Below are positions 9,148 to 18,268 of a stretch of DNA of 64,000 bases, piece after piece. Made by a program: the position numbers and the translations under genes. Numbering within the stretch: position 1 is the first letter of the stretch; each line of letters opens with the position of its first letter. Source of the stretch: Aurantiacibacter poecillastricola (GTDB lineage Bacteria; Pseudomonadota; Alphaproteobacteria; Sphingomonadales; Sphingomonadaceae); assembly GCF_030730945.1 (NCBI RefSeq), contig NZ_JAVAMS010000002.1:1116001-1180000 (forward strand), given 5' to 3'. The notes beneath the pieces were generated by a model. That model ran no database searches, was not told the origin of the DNA, and saw nothing but the letters and a program-made list of their open reading frames with translations.

Positions 9148-12100
9148 TCGCATGCAGGAAACGGAGCACTCGCACCGCCACGGCCTGATCGGCATGATCC
9201 TAGACATGGCCGTGCGTTTTCGCTGGGCCATGGTCGTTTTGACGATCGGTGTTGCCATCTATGGCGTGATGAACCTTCTTCGGCTTCCCATTGACGCCGT
9301 ACCCGACATTACGAACGTTCAGGTGCAGATCAATACCGAAGCGCCCGCCCTTTCCCCCTCCCAGGTCGAAACGCAGGTAACCTATCCGGTGGAAACCGGT
9401 CTCGCCGGGATCGATGGTCTGGAAATGACCCGTTCGATTTCGCGCAACGGGTTCAGCCAGGTTACTGCAATCTTCGAAGAAGGTACTGACATCTATTTCG
9501 CGCGGCAGCAGGTCAATGAGCGCCTGACGCCGATCACCGCTTCGCTGCCCGAAGGAGCAGAACCGGTAATGGGACCTATCTCGACCGGTCTGGGCGAAGT
9601 ACTCATGTATACGATCGAGTTCGAGCATCCGGGGGGCAAGGAAGCACCGAAGGGCAATGCGGTCGGTTGGCAGTCCGACGGAAGCTTCGTTACCGAACGC
9701 GGTGACAGGCTGGATAGCGATGTCGCTAAGGCTGCTTATCTGCGTACCATTCAGGACTGGGTGGTCGCTCCACTCATGCGGTCGGTCGATGGCGTCGCCG
9801 GTGTCGATTCCATCGGGGGTTTCCGAAAGCAATATCTCGTACAGCCCGATCCTGCTCGCATGACAGGCTACGGGCTTTCATTCGATGAGGTGATCGATGC
9901 GCTGGAAGCCGCCAACCTTGCCGAAGGCGCGAATTTCGTCGAGCGATCAGGAGAAGCCCTGCTGGCTCGTGTCGATGCACGGCTCGGCAGTGTCCAGGAC
10001 ATCGAGCAAGCAGTCATATCTACACGTGGAGGCGTTCCCATTCGCGTGGGAGATGTCGCAACGGTCAGCATTGGCGGTGATCTCAGAACCGGGGCTGCAT
10101 CGCTGAATGGCGACGAGGCTGTGGTTGGTACCGTCCTCATGCGGGCAGGAGAAAACAGCCGCACTGTTTCAGCCCAGGCCGCTGAGAGGCTTGACGAAGT
10201 CCGCGCCTCCCTGCCGCAAGGTGTGGTAGCCGAAATCGTCTACAATCGTTCGTCTCTCGTCGATGCAACGATCGCGACCGTCGAGAAGAATCTCGTCGAG
10301 GGTGCGCTGCTGGTCATAGCCATCCTGTTCCTTTTGCTCGGCAACATACGGGCCGCAATTATCGCCGCTCTGGTTATCCCTTTTTCGATGCTGATGGCAT
10401 CGATCGGCATGAACCGGCTCGGAGTGTCAGGCAATCTGATGAGTCTGGGCGCGCTTGACTTCGGTCTGATCGTCGATGGGGCCGTGATTATCGTCGAGAA
10501 TAGTGTGGCACGTCTTGCGGCCAGACAGGAGCATGAGGGCCGGCTCCTGACACTTGGCGAACGGCTGACGGAAACGCGGCTTGCCGCGCAGGAGATGATC
10601 AAGCCGACTGTCTATGGTCAGGCGATTATCCTTCTGGTGTTCGCACCGTTGCTGACCTTCACCGGAGTCGAGGGCAAGACGTTCTCGCCGATGGCCATCA
10701 CGGTCATGCTGGCGCTCGCGTCGGCATTCGTACTCTCGCTGACTTTCGTCCCGGCGATGATCGCGATCCTGCTGAACAAAAAACTGACGGAGAAGGAAGT
10801 CAAACCGATCCGGATCGCCAAGGAACGCTATGGGCCTCTTGTCCGCAAAGCCATCGCCCGCCCTTGGCCGGTGATCGGGGCCGGTGCCGGCATTTTTGCC
10901 GTTGCTGCTCTGGTGTTCAGTTTCCTTGGCAGCGAGTTTACACCGCAGCTCGACGAGCGCGATATCGCGGTGCAATCATTGCGAATCCCTTCCACATCTC
11001 TCGAGCGGTCTCTGGCGATGCAGCGGCGAGTAGAAGATCGATTGGAGGAATTTCCGCAAGTGCAGCTTGTATTCTCACGTACCGGTACTGCGGAAGTGGC
11101 CAGCGACCCGATGCCGCCCAACGCCTCCGATGCGTATGTGATCCTGAAGCCGCGCGATGAATGGCCTGACCCGGATCTTTCGAAAGATGATCTGGTGGCA
11201 GAAATGGAGAGTGCTCTGGGAGGCCTGGTTGGCAATCTCTATGAGTTCAGCCAACCAATCGAACTTCGCTTCAACGAACTGATCGCTGGCGTGCGCGGCG
11301 ATGTCGCGGTCAAGATCTACGGCGACGACCTGACCGCCATGACCTCGGCAGCGAACGAGGTCGCCGGGATTTTGCGCGAGGTCGAGGGAGCTGCGGATGT
11401 TAAAGTCCAGCAGGTCACCGGTTTCCCAACGCTTGATATTGCCTTCGATCGTCCAACGATCGCTCGATATGGGCTGAAGGTCGAAGACGTCGCTCAATCC
11501 GTCGCAATTGCTTTGGGCGGGCGGCCTGCCGGGCTGGTCTTTGAAGGCGATCGAAGGTTCGAGGTCGTCGTTCGGCTTTCGGATGCGACACGCGATGATT
11601 TCGATCAGCTTGGTGCATTGCCGGTGCTGCTTCCGAACGGAGCGACCATACCGCTGCGCTCGGTCGCCGAATTCCGGGTTGTGGATGGCCTTGCCGAAGT
11701 CCGCCGTGAACAGGGACGCAGGCTGGTGATCGTTTCCTCCAATGTGCGCGAGCGCGATCTTGGCTCCTTCGTTGAGGAAGCGAGGGCGAATGTCGAGGCG
11801 CAGGTCGAATTGCCCGCTGCAGCCTTCATCGAGTGGGGCGGCCAGTACCAGAACCTTCAGGCTGCGCAGGAACGGTTGCAGATCGTTATCCCGATCGCTT
11901 TCGCGGTTATACTCCTGTTGCTCTATATGGCAGTCGGAGGCTGGGTTCCCGCTCTGGCTGTTTTCAGCGCGATCCCGCTCGCCCTCGCTGGCGGCATCTT
12001 CTCGCTGGCTCTGCGCGGAATGCCGTTTTCGGTTTCGGCGGCAGTCGGGTTCATCGCCCTCTCGGGCGTGGCGACCCTCAACGGTCTCGTGATGGTGACT

Positions 12101-12448
12101 GCAATACGCCAGCGTCTGGACAAGGGGATGGCGCTCGATGAGGCCATCGTGGAAGGCGGACTGGCGCGCTTGCGTCCAGTATTGATGACGGCTCTGGTCG
12201 CGTCGCTCGGGTTTGTCCCCATGGCGATCGCGACCGGCACTGGAGCGGAGGTTCAACGGCCTCTGGCAACGGTGGTCATTGGCGGTCTGATCACCGCCAC
12301 TGCGCTCACCTTGTTCGTCCTTCCCGCGATCCTAAAGCTCGTCTTCGCCACCAGAAAGGATGACCGGACGTGGCGTCAACGCTGGTGGGACCGCCTGCGC
12401 CGCAACGTCACTCCCGAGGAACGGCAAGAGCTGCAAGAGGTTACGTGA
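9137..12448 (+). CDS. czcA: CzcA-like heavy-metal RND efflux transporter
   Basis: The 1103-residue RND proton/metal antiporter of the inner membrane has the two-fold repeat of twelve transmembrane segments and two large periplasmic loops. The TM4 signature ALDFGLIVDGAVIIVEN around residue 440 matches the HME-1 class (Zn, Co, Cd), in contrast to Cu/Ag CusA types. The reading frame is open upstream to 9092, but the ATG at 9137 (MDTDRMQETEHSHRHG) overlaps the end of czcB and is preceded by AGAGGAAG. The N-terminus is His-rich. It operates with CzcB and CzcC upstream. Confidence 0.93.
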   Translation: MDTDRMQETEHSHRHGLIGMILDMAVRFRWAMVVLTIGVAIYGVMNLLRLPIDAVPDITNVQVQINTEAPALSPSQVETQVTYPVETGLAGIDGLEMTRSISRNGFSQVTAIFEEGTDIYFARQQVNERLTPITASLPEGAEPVMGPISTGLGEVLMYTIEFEHPGGKEAPKGNAVGWQSDGSFVTERGDRLDSDVAKAAYLRTIQDWVVAPLMRSVDGVAGVDSIGGFRKQYLVQPDPARMTGYGLSFDEVIDALEAANLAEGANFVERSGEALLARVDARLGSVQDIEQAVISTRGGVPIRVGDVATVSIGGDLRTGAASLNGDEAVVGTVLMRAGENSRTVSAQAAERLDEVRASLPQGVVAEIVYNRSSLVDATIATVEKNLVEGALLVIAILFLLLGNIRAAIIAALVIPFSMLMASIGMNRLGVSGNLMSLGALDFGLIVDGAVIIVENSVARLAARQEHEGRLLTLGERLTETRLAAQEMIKPTVYGQAIILLVFAPLLTFTGVEGKTFSPMAITVMLALASAFVLSLTFVPAMIAILLNKKLTEKEVKPIRIAKERYGPLVRKAIARPWPVIGAGAGIFAVAALVFSFLGSEFTPQLDERDIAVQSLRIPSTSLERSLAMQRRVEDRLEEFPQVQLVFSRTGTAEVASDPMPPNASDAYVILKPRDEWPDPDLSKDDLVAEMESALGGLVGNLYEFSQPIELRFNELIAGVRGDVAVKIYGDDLTAMTSAANEVAGILREVEGAADVKVQQVTGFPTLDIAFDRPTIARYGLKVEDVAQSVAIALGGRPAGLVFEGDRRFEVVVRLSDATRDDFDQLGALPVLLPNGATIPLRSVAEFRVVDGLAEVRREQGRRLVIVSSNVRERDLGSFVEEARANVEAQVELPAAAFIEWGGQYQNLQAAQERLQIVIPIAFAVILLLLYMAVGGWVPALAVFSAIPLALAGGIFSLALRGMPFSVSAAVGFIALSGVATLNGLVMVTAIRQRLDKGMALDEAIVEGGLARLRPVLMTALVASLGFVPMAIATGTGAEVQRPLATVVIGGLITATALTLFVLPAILKLVFATRKDDRTWRQRWWDRLRRNVTPEERQELQEVT

Positions 12449-12461
12449 ATGGAGAGTATCA

Positions 12462-12887
12462 ATGATTACTAGCCAGCTCAGAGTGACCCTTGCCGGCGCC
12501 CTGATACTTTCAAGTGTTCCAGCATCGGCGCAGGATCAGAGCACGCTTGTTCCGATCGCCGGTGTCTGGAGCCTTGGTGAAACGCGGTCTTGTGATAGCG
12601 GACCGGCCTGGGTGTTTTTCGCAGATGGCTATTATGCCGAAGTGCAGCTTCCGGACGGTGCCCCCGCCGCCGTCGGAATTTGGCGAGACGAGGGCGATGC
12701 CATCGCTTACACCCACGCGCACATGCCATTTGAAGGTCATGAACGGCCGATGCGGGTTCGTCATCTTACCATCGAAGAGCGCACCGCCGAAAAACTTACA
12801 ACCCGCAACTATCGCGGTGTCACGCGCACGTTTCACCGCTGTCCAGCGAATTCGCTGAAAGTGCCGGCAGGTCAGGACGCACATTGA
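12462..12887 (+). CDS. small exported protein after czcA, function unknown
   Basis: The 141-residue product has a clear signal peptide (MITSQLRVTLAGALILSSV..ASA, cut near residue 24). A compact soluble domain follows with the pattern GVWSLGETRSC...GPAWVFFADGYY, suggestive of a lipocalin-like or beta-rich fold. GGAGAG precedes the ATG at 12462 and the gene starts 13 nt after czcA, so it belongs to the czc operon. No family is recognised with confidence. A periplasmic accessory role in metal resistance is inference from position. Confidence 0.65.
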   Translation: MITSQLRVTLAGALILSSVPASAQDQSTLVPIAGVWSLGETRSCDSGPAWVFFADGYYAEVQLPDGAPAAVGIWRDEGDAIAYTHAHMPFEGHERPMRVRHLTIEERTAEKLTTRNYRGVTRTFHRCPANSLKVPAGQDAH

Positions 12888-13003
12888 CGCTTTCTTTACG
12901 CAATATGCGGGCTTCGCTAGTCCCTATTCGGGTTTCGCGAACCTGCAAGCTTACGGGTCTGCGGCACCGGGAGCGGTCAATTTCCAATGGGATGCAATAG
13001 GCA

Positions 13004-15499
13004 ATGACACGAACCATCGAACTCGAAGTCTCACCGCTCCTTCCCGACATCCCCAGCGAAACCGACCATTGCATCGCTCGCTTGCAGTCTTTGCTCAACT
13101 CGCGGATCGGCGTGCACGAAGTCACGATATTGCCCGGCGAGAAAGATGCATCCGCCCGACTAGCGATATCATACGATGCCGATCGCCTGACTGTCCCCCG
13201 CATCAAGGAGTTGGCCCATGTGGCCGGAGCGGAAATCTCCGAACGCTACGGACACGTTGTCTGGCAAGCCGATGGCATCAATTCCACCCGCCGTGCCCAA
13301 ACGGTCGCGGACCTGCTGGCGAGCAAACCCGGTATCCTCGAAGCAAATGCTGATGCGAGCGGGAGGTTCATCGCCGAATACGACCGTCAGCTAACCGATG
13401 AGCCTAGGATTGCGGGCGAGCTCAAGAACCTCGGCGTGTCGGTTCTGGCGGGCGATGTCGTCAGGAACGCCGAGCACTCTTCCAAAGACCATAGTCACGA
13501 TGATGAAGATCATGCCGGACACAGTCATGGCGGAATCTTCGGCGCGAACACCGAACTCTATTTCTCGCTCGCCTCGGGCGCATTTCTCGCGACCGGGTTC
13601 GGGATTGAGAAACTATGGTCTGGGCATCCCGGATGGCTGCCATTCGCGTGCTATCTCGCAGCGTATTTCTTTGGCGGATTCTTTACCGTCCGAGAGGCGT
13701 GGGACAATCTGCGCCTCCGCCGGTTCGAAATCGACAGCCTCATGCTTGTCGCTGCTGCGGGCGCCGCCTTTCTTGGGGAATGGGCCGAAGGCGCGCTTCT
13801 GCTGTTCCTGTTCAGTTTCGGCCACGCGCTCGAACACTACGCGATGGGCCGCGCCAAGAGGGCGATCGAGGCGCTCGCCGAGCTCGCGCCGGAAACGGCA
13901 CGAGTAAAGCGCGGAACTGACGTCGTTGAGGTTCCGGTCGAGAAGCTTGCGATTGGCGACGTGGTCATAGTGCGTCCGAATGAACGCCTTCCGGCCGATG
14001 GTTTCATCCTGGACGGCGTCAGTGCCATCAATCAGGCTCCGGTGACCGGTGAAAGCGTGCCGGTCGACAAGAGCGCGGTTTCGAATATCGCTTCTGCGCG
14101 CGCCAATCCTGACAATCTTGCGGATGACAATCGCGTCTTTGCAGGGACGATCAACGGATCGGGCGCGCTCGAAGTGGAAGTGACCCGGCGATCGAGCGAT
14201 ACGACGCTCGCCAAGGTCGTCCAAATGGTGAGCGAAGCCGAGGCTCAGCAATCTCCTACCCAGCGTTTCACGCAGCGCTTTGAGCGAATTTTTGTGCCCG
14301 CCGTGCTCGCTCTGGCCGGCCTGCTCCTTTTCGCCTGGGTTGTCATCGACGAGCCGTTCCGCGACAGTTTTTACCGGGCGATGGCGGTGCTTGTGGCTGC
14401 CAGCCCCTGCGCTTTGGCGATCGCCACCCCGAGCGCGGTCTTGTCCGGAGTAGCCAGAGCAGCACGCAGCGGTATTCTGGTAAAAGGCGGAGCGCCGCTC
14501 GAAGATCTTGGTGCGCTAAAGGCCATCGCGTTCGACAAGACGGGTACGCTTACAAAAGGTGAGCCCCGGATTACCGATGTTGTGGCAGCGCCCGGCGTAG
14601 CGGAACGAGAGTTGCTTGCGATTGCGTCCGCCGCCGAAAGCCTGAGCGATCATCCTCTGGCACAGGCGATCGTCAAGGATGGCCGCGAGCAGATCGGCGA
14701 TGAGACACTACCCAAAGCGCGCGATCTTGAAAGCTTCACAGGCAAGGGCATCACCGCAATTGTTGGCGGGGAGCGGGTGTGGATCGGCAAGCTCGAAATG
14801 TTTGGCCAAGACGGCGTTCCTTCGCTCAGTGAGGGCCTGTCGGGAGAAATCGAGGCCATGCGCGAGCGTGGGCGGACAACAATGGGCGTTCGTTCGGAAA
14901 CGCGCGATCTTGGAGCGATCGGTTTGCTCGACACGCCGCGGGCGGCAGCAAAGGCGACGCTCGAAGCGCTGCGCGGCCTCGGGATCACCCGAATGATCAT
15001 GATCTCGGGCGACGATCAAAGAGTGGCCGATGCGGTTGGAAAGGATGTCGGCCTCGATGAGGCCTGGGGTAATCTCATGCCCGACGACAAGGTCGAGGCC
15101 ATCCGCAAGCTTGCCGGTCAGGACAAGGTTGCGATGGTCGGAGACGGGGTTAACGATGCTCCTGCCATGGCGAATGCCACTGTCGGGATAGCAATGGGCG
15201 CTGCAGGCTCGGACGTTGCATTGGAAACAGCCGATGTCGCCCTTATGGCTGATGATCTTGCCCGGCTGCCTTTCGCCGTCGATCTGAGCCGGCAGACCCG
15301 CTCGATCATCCGGCAGAACATGATCGTCAGTCTCGGAATTGTCGCTGTGCTTATTCCGGCGACTATTTTCGGTCTCGGGATAGGCCCCGCTGTCGCGGTT
15401 CATGAAGGTTCGACATTGATCGTGGTCGCCAACGCGCTCCGGCTTCTGGCGTATAAAGAGAAGAGCGGTGCAAAGGCGATAATGGAGACGCAAGCATGA
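13004..15499 (+). CDS. heavy-metal P-type ATPase, P1B-4-like
   Basis: The 831-residue pump has all P-type landmarks: the TGES actuator loop, phosphorylation motif DKTGT at about residue 511, SDHP, and GDGVND with hinge. The intramembrane metal motif is SPC (about residue 467) rather than CPC. The last membrane region carries HEGST (about residue 800). Together these define the P1B-4 group, associated with Co, Zn or Fe export. The N-terminus lacks CxxC metal-binding motifs and instead has a His/Asp-rich linker at about residues 160-180. The gene overlaps the next one by 4 nt, starting an operon of metal transporters. The start at 13004 is the first ATG giving both N-terminal domains. Confidence 0.9.
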   Translation: MTRTIELEVSPLLPDIPSETDHCIARLQSLLNSRIGVHEVTILPGEKDASARLAISYDADRLTVPRIKELAHVAGAEISERYGHVVWQADGINSTRRAQTVADLLASKPGILEANADASGRFIAEYDRQLTDEPRIAGELKNLGVSVLAGDVVRNAEHSSKDHSHDDEDHAGHSHGGIFGANTELYFSLASGAFLATGFGIEKLWSGHPGWLPFACYLAAYFFGGFFTVREAWDNLRLRRFEIDSLMLVAAAGAAFLGEWAEGALLLFLFSFGHALEHYAMGRAKRAIEALAELAPETARVKRGTDVVEVPVEKLAIGDVVIVRPNERLPADGFILDGVSAINQAPVTGESVPVDKSAVSNIASARANPDNLADDNRVFAGTINGSGALEVEVTRRSSDTTLAKVVQMVSEAEAQQSPTQRFTQRFERIFVPAVLALAGLLLFAWVVIDEPFRDSFYRAMAVLVAASPCALAIATPSAVLSGVARAARSGILVKGGAPLEDLGALKAIAFDKTGTLTKGEPRITDVVAAPGVAERELLAIASAAESLSDHPLAQAIVKDGREQIGDETLPKARDLESFTGKGITAIVGGERVWIGKLEMFGQDGVPSLSEGLSGEIEAMRERGRTTMGVRSETRDLGAIGLLDTPRAAAKATLEALRGLGITRMIMISGDDQRVADAVGKDVGLDEAWGNLMPDDKVEAIRKLAGQDKVAMVGDGVNDAPAMANATVGIAMGAAGSDVALETADVALMADDLARLPFAVDLSRQTRSIIRQNMIVSLGIVAVLIPATIFGLGIGPAVAVHEGSTLIVVANALRLLAYKEKSGAKAIMETQA

Positions 15500-16125
15500 G
15501 CGGCGATGATAACTTCAATCTGGATACGTCTGACAAGCGCCGCACATTATGGATCGTCTTATGGCTTAACGTTGCGATTGCGGTCGGGTTTTTCGTCATG
15601 GGCTACTTTGGCGACTCGAATGCGCTGCTGGCCAACGGACTCGACAATTCGTCGGACGCGCTTGTCTACGCTCTCAGTCTCCTTGCGCTGAGTCGACCGC
15701 GCTCCTGGAAGCGAGGCGCAGCGCGCTTTTCTGGCGTCATGCTTTTGATCTTTGCCGGCGGAGTGATTGCTGATGCCGTCAGGCGGTTTGTTGAAGGTTC
15801 TGAGCCGGGTGGCATCCTGATGATCGCGATGGCTGCCGTCGCGGGCATAGTGAACCTCTATTGCCTTCGCCTGTTGCAAAAGATGCAGAACAAGGACGTC
15901 AACATGCGGGCCGCCACCACATTCAGCTTCAATGACTTCATTTCGAACGGCGGGATTATCATCGCTGGCGTCATCGTTATGATCACAGGCGCGAACTGGC
16001 CGGACCTTGTGGTCGGCATCGCTGTGGCTGGCATAGCTCTTTACGGCGGGATCGATATCCTGCGCGACGCGCACAGTGACAAGCACGACGAAGCGGGAAC
16101 GGTTCATGGCGAAACACGGGAATGA
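15496..16125 (+). CDS. short CDF-like cation transporter (second copy)
   Basis: The 209-residue, six-segment membrane protein is related to the product at 3596-4237: both open with a basic/polar stretch followed by R-x-LWIV. Both lack the CDF cytoplasmic domain and the CDF histidines. Here the TM2 site reads NGLDNSSD and the TM5 site FNDFISNG. It overlaps the P-type ATPase gene upstream and the membrane protein gene downstream by 4 nt each, so all are translated as a unit. Export of a divalent metal is inferred. Confidence 0.72.
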   Translation: MSGDDNFNLDTSDKRRTLWIVLWLNVAIAVGFFVMGYFGDSNALLANGLDNSSDALVYALSLLALSRPRSWKRGAARFSGVMLLIFAGGVIADAVRRFVEGSEPGGILMIAMAAVAGIVNLYCLRLLQKMQNKDVNMRAATTFSFNDFISNGGIIIAGVIVMITGANWPDLVVGIAVAGIALYGGIDILRDAHSDKHDEAGTVHGETRE

Positions 16126-16988
16126 GCCTCGTCCACGAGATATTTGTAACTGAGGATTTGTCGGCGATCCTGACCTTGGCGATGCTGGCAAGCCTCGGCC
16201 TGGGTGCTGGCGTTGTCTGGGAAGAAAAGCACGGGCCTACCCCGAACGAAAATGGGTTCGCGGCGGCCGTCCACTCTGGCGCCCTTGCCGCACTTGCGCT
16301 TGTTTTGACCGGTCCTGCAGTTGGACAAGCAAGGGGTGACTTCATAGACGCAGCCCTGCTCCCCGCTGGCGGGACTCTCTATCTTCTGGCGGTGCTGATC
16401 GGAGGCTGGGCTTCGCATCGCGACTCAGTTGGAACCCTGTCCGACGCCGTGGGAAGACGCGGGCCGAAGATGACCATTGCGCTTCAAGGCGGTATTGCGC
16501 TGGGGTTTGGTGGCATCGCTCTGGGTGCAGCAGCAGCCGTGTCTGTCTTCGCCGGTTTCGCAGCAACACTAGGGGTTGGAATCACCTTTTTCCTGGTGGG
16601 GCGAAAGACAACAGCCGGATTTCGCGACAGCGCGATGAAACGCATGGATCGTCTGGCGATCCATGTTTTTCTGTCACTCGCCTTTGTTGCCGCAGCGGTA
16701 GCCGGGTTTTGGCTTCTCCACGGCATGAGCGAAACAACCGACGCGCGGTTGGCAATTCTACTCGCAGGATACTTTCTTATCTGGTCGGTTCATTTTTTGC
16801 TGCAAATCCCGGGCAGACTGGGAGGTTTGAATTTGGCAGCACTCGCGGCCTTCATCTCCGGGCTTGCGATGTTCGGAATGATTGCAGTCGGATTTAACGC
16901 CGCGATCGGAGCAATCGATAATTCCGATGCGATCCTTCAGCATCCGGATACCGCCGGCAACGAAATCGTAAATAGCGGAGAGAAGTGA
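16122..16988 (+). CDS. multi-pass membrane protein of unknown function
   Basis: The 288-residue protein has about seven to eight hydrophobic segments and no cytoplasmic domain of note. I do not recognise the family. It is locked between a CDF-like protein and a CzcD-like transporter by overlapping start and stop codons, so it is expressed with metal export genes. A role in metal transport or in assembling the neighbours is possible. The ATG at 16122 overlaps the preceding stop, which supports this start. Confidence 0.6.
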   Translation: MSLVHEIFVTEDLSAILTLAMLASLGLGAGVVWEEKHGPTPNENGFAAAVHSGALAALALVLTGPAVGQARGDFIDAALLPAGGTLYLLAVLIGGWASHRDSVGTLSDAVGRRGPKMTIALQGGIALGFGGIALGAAAAVSVFAGFAATLGVGITFFLVGRKTTAGFRDSAMKRMDRLAIHVFLSLAFVAAAVAGFWLLHGMSETTDARLAILLAGYFLIWSVHFLLQIPGRLGGLNLAALAAFISGLAMFGMIAVGFNAAIGAIDNSDAILQHPDTAGNEIVNSGEK

Positions 16989-17941
16989 TGGCGCACTCGC
17001 ACGATCATACTGGCCACAGTCACGGCGAGGAAAACCTTAGCGATCGTCAGCTGATCCTCGCGGTCGCGATCAATGTCCTCCTGACCCTTGCCCAGATCGT
17101 CGGCGGCATCCTTTCGGGGTCACTGGCGCTTATCGCGGATGCATTGCACAACTTCAGCGATGCGGCCTCTCTTGGTCTTGCATGGTTTGCGCGGCGCATA
17201 GGCCGGCGGCCGGCGGACAAGCTGATGACCTTCGGCTACGCCCAGGGAGAAGTCGTCGCCGCGCTCATCAATCTGACGACCTTGCTGATCATCGGATTCT
17301 ATCTGATCGTTGAGGCGATCAACCGTTTCGCCGCGCCGCAGCCGGTCGAAGGCTGGACCGTGATCTGGGTTGCCGGGATCGCACTTGTCATCGATCTCGT
17401 CACCGCATTCATTGTCTATCGCGGCGCGCATGACAGCATTAACATGAAGGCTGCCTTCCTGCATAATGTTTCGGACGCGCTGGCCTCGATCGGTGTGATC
17501 GTCGCCGGAGTGCTAATCATTCTATACGATCTCGTCGTCGCCGATCTCATCATCACTCTCATCATCGCGGCCTATGTCATCTGGCAGGGCGCGACGCTCC
17601 TACCGCGAACCGTTCGTCTGCTGATGGGAGCAGTGCCGGACGAGGTGGAATTTGATCAGATGGTTGAAAACCTGCGCGCGCTTGGCGGCGTGCAGGATAT
17701 TCACCACGTCCATGTCTGGAATCTGGGAGAACATCACCGGGCGCTCGAAGCCCATCTCACTCTTGTTGATTACTCCCAAACAGCATTCGAGGGAGTCAAG
17801 CGACGCGCGCGGGCGATGCTGGAAAAGGATTTCGGCATCGCACATGCCACTTTCGAGCCCTGCCTCGCTACGGACTGCGATGATGCGCTGATCCCTGCCC
17901 ACCCGGCACCCAACAACGGGAAAGACACGGCCGGTGATTAA
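16988..17941 (+). CDS. czcD: CzcD-like cation diffusion facilitator
   Basis: The 317-residue CDF zinc/cobalt/cadmium antiporter has a His-rich N-terminus (MAHSHDHTGHSHGEE) and six transmembrane helices. Intact metal sites HNFSD in TM2 and HNVSD in TM5 are present, and a C-terminal cytoplasmic dimerisation domain contains DIHHVHVWNLGEHH. The ATG at 16988 overlaps the preceding stop (TGATG); a GTG one codon earlier is also in frame but less likely. It closes the operon begun by the P-type ATPase. Confidence 0.92.
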   Translation: MAHSHDHTGHSHGEENLSDRQLILAVAINVLLTLAQIVGGILSGSLALIADALHNFSDAASLGLAWFARRIGRRPADKLMTFGYAQGEVVAALINLTTLLIIGFYLIVEAINRFAAPQPVEGWTVIWVAGIALVIDLVTAFIVYRGAHDSINMKAAFLHNVSDALASIGVIVAGVLIILYDLVVADLIITLIIAAYVIWQGATLLPRTVRLLMGAVPDEVEFDQMVENLRALGGVQDIHHVHVWNLGEHHRALEAHLTLVDYSQTAFEGVKRRARAMLEKDFGIAHATFEPCLATDCDDALIPAHPAPNNGKDTAGD

Positions 17942-18068
17942 GCTTTCGCTGGCCTGTTCCTGCCCGACCGTTCGCAGACCCTGAGCCCTCATCGCGCGCC
18001 GGTCACGGACGGTATTGCAGTCCGGAACCGATGCACCGCGAGCCGCCCTAACCCGATATGGGCATAAA

Positions 18069-18115
18069 AGCCTACTACTGCTATTGCGAATACGTCTCAA
18101 TAGCAGTAGTAGGCT
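18069..18115. repeat. perfect 18-bp inverted repeat before the TonB receptor
   Basis: The arm AGCCTACTACTGCTATTG (18069-18086) is followed by an 11-nt loop and its exact reverse complement (18098-18115). The stem is long and perfect, but it is not followed by a T-run on either strand, so a simple intrinsic terminator is unlikely. It lies 128 nt after czcD and directly before the remnants of the receptor's signal peptide. A regulatory RNA structure or an operator for receptor expression is possible. Confidence 0.7.
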
Positions 18116-18268
18116 GGTAAATGTCTCGAAAGGATTCTTCACAGGTATCGCGCTACCGCCTCGCTCATAGCAATTGCACTGGCCGCCCCTGCTTACGCCA
18201 ATGAAAAAGACCCGACCGATGAGCGGCAATCGCAGGACGGGATAGCAAACCCAAGCGAATCGATTATC

